Below, piece by piece: positions 6,126-9,077 of a stretch of DNA of 9,077 nt (its first letter is position 1; each line of letters starts with the position of its first letter). Where the stretch lies: assembly GCA_013696525.1 (NCBI GenBank), contig JACCYK010000675.1:1-9077 (forward strand), read 5' to 3'. Source of the DNA: Chloroflexia bacterium. GTDB lineage: Bacteria; Chloroflexota; Chloroflexia; Thermomicrobiales; UBA6265. Under the pieces are notes generated by a model. That model had not been told where the DNA came from. It did not search any database and saw nothing but the letters and a program-made list of their open reading frames with translations. A program made the position numbers and the translations under genes.

Positions 6126-7004
6126 ATGGACGTGCTGCTCCAGGCCATCGCCAGCGGGCTTTTGATCGGGATGGTCTACGCCCTGATCTCGGTTGGGCTG
6201 ACCCTGATTTTCGGGCTGATGGAGATTGTCAATTTCGCCCACGGCGAGTTCCTGATGCTGGCGATGTACGCCGCGTTCTGGGGCAGCCTCCTGTTCGGCT
6301 TGGACCCGATGGTGTCGCTCCCGGCCACCGTCCTGGCGCTGGCCGCGCTCGGGGTGTTGACCTACTACGGCATCATCGCCCGCATTCTGAAAGCGCCGAT
6401 GCTGGCCCAGATTTTCGCCACCTTCGGCCTCGGCTTACTGCTGCGCGGTCTGGCCCAGTTCTTCTGGACCGCGAACTTCCGGACCGTCCCCGATTCGTTC
6501 TTGGCGGGCCTGTTCGGCGGCACCGTACGGGTCGGCGCCGTCTCGTTGGGCGTGCCGCAGATCGCCGCCGCGCTGCTGGCGGGGCTGGCCTTCGCCGGGC
6601 TGTACCTCTTCATTCGCCACACCCGGACCGGCCTCGCGTTGCAAGCCGTGGCCGAGGACCGCGGCACGGCGGCGCTGATGGGGATCAACAGTGACCGGAT
6701 GTTCGCCCTGGGCTGGGGCCTGGGCGCTGGCTGCGTCGGGATCGCGGGGGCGGTACTGGCGAGCTTCTATTACATTTACCCATCGGTCGGCGTGTTGTTC
6801 GCCTTGATCGCCTACATCGTGGTCGCGTTGGGAGGCTTCGGCAGCGTGCCGGGGGCGCTGGTCGCCGGATTGCTGGTGGGGCTGGTCGAAGTCGTCAGCC
6901 CGACGCTGTTCGGCTTCTCCCCGGCCTACAAGTACGCGGTGGTGTTCGGCCTCTACCTGGTGGTGGTCCTGATCCGGCCCCGCGGCCTGTTCGGCCAGTT
7001 CTGA
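6126..7004 (+). CDS. livH: HAAT-type ABC transporter permease LivH
   Basis: The first membrane subunit, 292 aa, of the branched-chain/hydrophobic amino-acid importer; it would form the channel together with LivM. The start is supported by similarity from residue 1: a membrane helix with GLLIGMVYALISVGLTLIFG (about 11-30) followed by the diagnostic INFAHGEFLMLAMY-type block, here with VNFAHGE. About eight hydrophobic segments are visible. The cytoplasmic coupling loop AEDRGTAALMGIN (176-188) corresponds to the family's conserved A..A...GI motif that contacts the ATPases. A glycine-rich GGFGSVPGALVAGLLVGLVE block and terminal VLIRPRGLFGQF complete the family pattern. The ribosome-binding site is weak (GGG at 6118-6120). 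The 62-bp gap to livM is looser than the later junctions. The actual substrate is not fixed by family. Confidence 0.95.
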   Translation: MDVLLQAIASGLLIGMVYALISVGLTLIFGLMEIVNFAHGEFLMLAMYAAFWGSLLFGLDPMVSLPATVLALAALGVLTYYGIIARILKAPMLAQIFATFGLGLLLRGLAQFFWTANFRTVPDSFLAGLFGGTVRVGAVSLGVPQIAAALLAGLAFAGLYLFIRHTRTGLALQAVAEDRGTAALMGINSDRMFALGWGLGAGCVGIAGAVLASFYYIYPSVGVLFALIAYIVVALGGFGSVPGALVAGLLVGLVEVVSPTLFGFSPAYKYAVVFGLYLVVVLIRPRGLFGQF

Positions 7005-7066
7005 CCTGGATGATCTAGCGATGGAGCAACCGTGAAACGCTGTCCGCCCGTCGCCGGCGCCCGCCG

Positions 7067-8149
7067 ATGAGCGGGGACCGTCCAACCGCCGCGATGCGTC
7101 AGGTGTCTTGGGCCTGGGTGGGCCTAATCGCGCTCGCGGCGGCGGCGATCCTGATCCCGTTGATGTTCGGCGGGGTGGCCCAGCTCAACCTCCTGGTGCT
7201 GGTGTTGCTTTACTCCAGCCTGGCCCAGGCTTGGAACATTCTCGGCGGCTTCGCCGGTCAGGTGTCGCTGGGGAACGCTGCCTTCTTCGGCATCGGCGCC
7301 TATACCTCGACCATGATGCTGATCGAGTGGAACCTGAGCCCCTGGCTGGGAATGATCGCCGGCGCCGTCCTGGCCGCGGTCTTCGCGGTCATCATCGGCT
7401 ACCCGGTGTTCCGCCTGGGGGGCCACTATTTCGCGATCGCGACCATCGCCCTGGGTGAGATCATGCTGATTATGTTCGCCAATTGGGGATTCGTCGGCGG
7501 CGCCGTCGGCTTGTCGATCCCGTTCATCCGGGGTGAGGACCGGCGGCCGGCCGATTCCTGGCTCTTCATGCAGTTCAACCTGAACCGGGAGGGCTACCTG
7601 ATCATTGGCATTGCCCTGGCGGCGCTGGTCACGGTAATCGCGATCCTGATCCAGCGATCTAAGATCGGCTACTACCTGCGCGCGATCAAGAACGACGAGC
7701 TAGCGGCCCGGACCCTCGGCGTCAACGTGCTCCGGTACAAGCTGATCGCGATCGTGATCTCGGCGGCGCTGACCGCCATGCTGGGCACGTTTTACGCGCA
7801 ATACCTCCTGTTCATCGACCCCGAGACCACGATGCGGCTCGAATTGTCGGTCCTGATCGCGCTGGTGGCGATCCTCGGCGGGGTGGGCACGGTGGCCGGG
7901 CCGTTGATCGGGGCCGCGGTGCTGATCCCGCTGTCGGAGCTGACCCGGAGCGCCCTGGGCGGGGCCGGCAACACGCTCGATCTTGTCCTTTACGGCGGCT
8001 TGATTATCATCATTTCGGTCTTCCAGCCAAACGGGCTCGTGGCCCTGACCCGTCGCGGCGGCAAGGGCCGAAGCACGGCCCTGCCAACCGACCGCCAGGA
8101 AGCGATGGCGGAAGAGGCGCCGCTGCTCGGCGGCGGTGATGGCCGGTGA
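7067..8149 (+). CDS. livM: HAAT-type ABC transporter permease LivM
   Basis: The second membrane subunit, 360 aa. Family landmarks are YSSLAQAWNILGGFAGQVSL (49-68) running into the GNAAFFGIGAYTS segment, GGHYFAIATIALGEI in the middle, and the coupling loop AIKNDELAARTLGVN (206-220). The GGVGTVAGPLIGAAVLIPLS block and VFQPNGLVALTRRGGKG near the end are also typical. The last 30 or so residues form a hydrophilic tail ending GGGDGR that extends past the usual family end. The start is uncertain: neither ATG 7067 nor ATG 7094 (residue 10) has a good ribosome-binding sequence, and the first membrane helix begins at about residue 14, so both are compatible. The stop TGA overlaps the livG start GTG in a 4-bp GTGA, which points to coupled translation. 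Confidence 0.94.
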   Translation: MSGDRPTAAMRQVSWAWVGLIALAAAAILIPLMFGGVAQLNLLVLVLLYSSLAQAWNILGGFAGQVSLGNAAFFGIGAYTSTMMLIEWNLSPWLGMIAGAVLAAVFAVIIGYPVFRLGGHYFAIATIALGEIMLIMFANWGFVGGAVGLSIPFIRGEDRRPADSWLFMQFNLNREGYLIIGIALAALVTVIAILIQRSKIGYYLRAIKNDELAARTLGVNVLRYKLIAIVISAALTAMLGTFYAQYLLFIDPETTMRLELSVLIALVAILGGVGTVAGPLIGAAVLIPLSELTRSALGGAGNTLDLVLYGGLIIIISVFQPNGLVALTRRGGKGRSTALPTDRQEAMAEEAPLLGGGDGR

Positions 8150-8892
8150 GCGCGCTGCTGGAGATCCATGGGCTCGGCAAGCGGTTCGGCGGCCTGGCAG
8201 CCAATCGCAATATCTCCTTTGACGTGAATGAAGGCGAGGTGGTGGGCCTGATCGGGCCCAATGGCGCCGGCAAGACGACCTTGTTCAACTGCATTTCCGG
8301 CTTCTTCCCGCCGTCGAGCGGCAGCGTCCGCTTCGCCGGGCAGGATATTACCGGGTGGCCGGCGGATCGGGTGCTGCACGCGGGCTTGGCGCGAACGTTC
8401 CAGGTCGTCCGCACCTTTCCCGATATGTCCGTGCGCGATAACGTCATCGTCGGCGCCTTCGCCCGCACCCGCCGGCTGGCAGAGGCCCGAACCATCGCCG
8501 ATGAGCTGCTGGCGGTGACCGGGCTGGAGTACCTTGCGGCGGCGATGGGCAACAGCCTGACGATCGCGGAGAAGAAGCGGTTGGAGATTACCCGCGCCCT
8601 GGCGACCCAGCCGCGGCTGCTGATGCTGGACGAGGCGATGGCCGGGCTCAACCCCTTGGAGCGAGCGCAAGCGGTCGAGTTGTTGCGGACGATCCGCGGC
8701 CGGAACGTCACGATCGTGCTGGTCGAGCACGTCATGGAAGTGCTGATGCCGATCTCGGACCAGGTCGTGGTGCTCGATTCCGGGGCCAAGATCGCCGAGG
8801 GACCGCCGGCGACGATCGTCAACGACCCGGCGGTGATCGCGGCCTACCTGGGGGGAAAGTATCGCCCCCGGCTGGAGGCGACGGACTCGTGA
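8146..8892 (+). CDS. livG: HAAT-type ABC transporter ATP-binding protein LivG
   Basis: A cytoplasmic ATPase subunit, 248 aa, that with LivF would power import through LivH/LivM. It shows an aromatic A-loop residue F14, Walker A GPNGAGKTT (37-45), Q-loop Q86 in ARTFQ, Walker B LLMLDE with catalytic E163, and switch histidine H195 in LVEH. The conserved C-terminal run ends with PATIVNDPAVIAAYLGG, normal for LivG. The ABC signature is non-canonical: L138-T-I-A-E142, then KKRLEITRAL, in place of LSxGQ. Similar LT-type variants are known to me from LivG-like subfamilies, so it is probably functional. The start is GTG at 8146 overlapping the livM stop; no other start preserves the N-terminal LEIHGLGKRFGG. 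The stop TGA shares one base with the livF ATG. Confidence 0.95.
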   Translation: MSALLEIHGLGKRFGGLAANRNISFDVNEGEVVGLIGPNGAGKTTLFNCISGFFPPSSGSVRFAGQDITGWPADRVLHAGLARTFQVVRTFPDMSVRDNVIVGAFARTRRLAEARTIADELLAVTGLEYLAAAMGNSLTIAEKKRLEITRALATQPRLLMLDEAMAGLNPLERAQAVELLRTIRGRNVTIVLVEHVMEVLMPISDQVVVLDSGAKIAEGPPATIVNDPAVIAAYLGGKYRPRLEATDS

Positions 8893-9077
8893 TGCTGGAG
8901 GTCTCGCGCATCCAGGCGGGGTACGATGGCGTGGTGGCGCTCCACGATGTCAGCTTCGCCGTGGCCGAGGGTGAGGTGGTATCGATCATCGGCTCGAACG
9001 GGGCGGGCAAATCAACCACCCTGCGCACGATCTCTGGTCAACTGCGCCCCGAGGCGGGCAGCATTTCGTTTCACGGC
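8892..9077 (+). CDS. livF: HAAT-type ABC transporter ATP-binding protein LivF (3'-partial)
   Basis: The first 62 residues of the second ATPase subunit; the frame is open to the window edge. The N-terminus MLEVSRIQAGYDGVVALHDV has the LivF-type A-loop tyrosine Y11 and the AL.DVSF strand, followed by Walker A GSNGAGKST (34-42) and LRTISG, the usual LivF continuation. The signature, Walker B and switch histidine lie beyond the window. The ATG at 8892 begins on the last base of the livG stop (TGATG), typical of reinitiation-coupled genes. Calling LivF rather than another ATPase rests on gene order and on this N-terminal pattern. Confidence 0.92.
   Translation, partial: MLEVSRIQAGYDGVVALHDVSFAVAEGEVVSIIGSNGAGKSTTLRTISGQLRPEAGSISFHG

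Noticed and set aside
7032..7070. Twelve-codon GTG-started frame ending on the livM start (leader peptide)
   Set aside because: No ribosome-binding site, no repeated regulatory codons and no attenuator-like structure; too short to support.

Overview
The window is a GC-rich stretch of bacterial chromosome with every gene on the + strand. It carries two solute-import ABC transporter clusters with one enzyme-like gene between them. Strong G/C preference at third codon positions, an Ala/Gly/Arg-rich proteome and a substrate-binding protein with a plain Sec signal peptide would fit a Chloroflexota (Thermomicrobia/Sphaerobacter-like) or another high-GC terrestrial lineage. No 16S or other marker gene is present, so the taxonomy is only an inference.

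Region 1 (1-3420) holds a family-5 (peptide/nickel/opine class) substrate-binding protein that is cut at its 5' end by the window edge, followed by the two matching permeases of the DppB and DppC types. A strong GC-rich hairpin lies between the binding-protein gene and the first permease. No DppD/DppF-type ATPase follows, so the ATP-hydrolysing subunits must lie upstream of the window or elsewhere.

Region 2 (3421-4491) has a plausible housekeeping promoter and one stand-alone gene of the DUF1445 / YcsI 'putative hydro-lyase' family. Its stop codon lies inside one arm of a long imperfect inverted repeat that fills the gap to the next gene. The family is known from 5-oxoproline (pyroglutamate) metabolism neighbourhoods in other bacteria, such as ycsI beside the pxp genes of Bacillus subtilis, but its reaction cannot be read from this sequence.

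Region 3 (4492-9077) is a complete-order branched-chain/hydrophobic amino-acid type (HAAT) transporter: binding protein, LivH, LivM, LivG, and the first 62 codons of LivF. The last three junctions are tight: livM/livG overlap by 4 bp and livG/livF by 1 bp. A 314-bp gap separates the binding protein from livH and contains a roughly 170-bp palindromic repeat element with two 50-nt arms, plus a partial third copy of one arm end.

The joint picture is scavenging of peptides and amino acids or amides. Two binding proteins would capture substrates outside the membrane, the permease pairs would pass them inward, and the DUF1445 protein may act on an amino-acid derivative in the cytosol. The genes are ordinary members of known families. 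The most unusual material is in the non-coding DNA: three separate inverted-repeat structures, each next to a binding-protein or enzyme gene. I see no RNA gene, CRISPR array, transposase or clear new multi-gene system.
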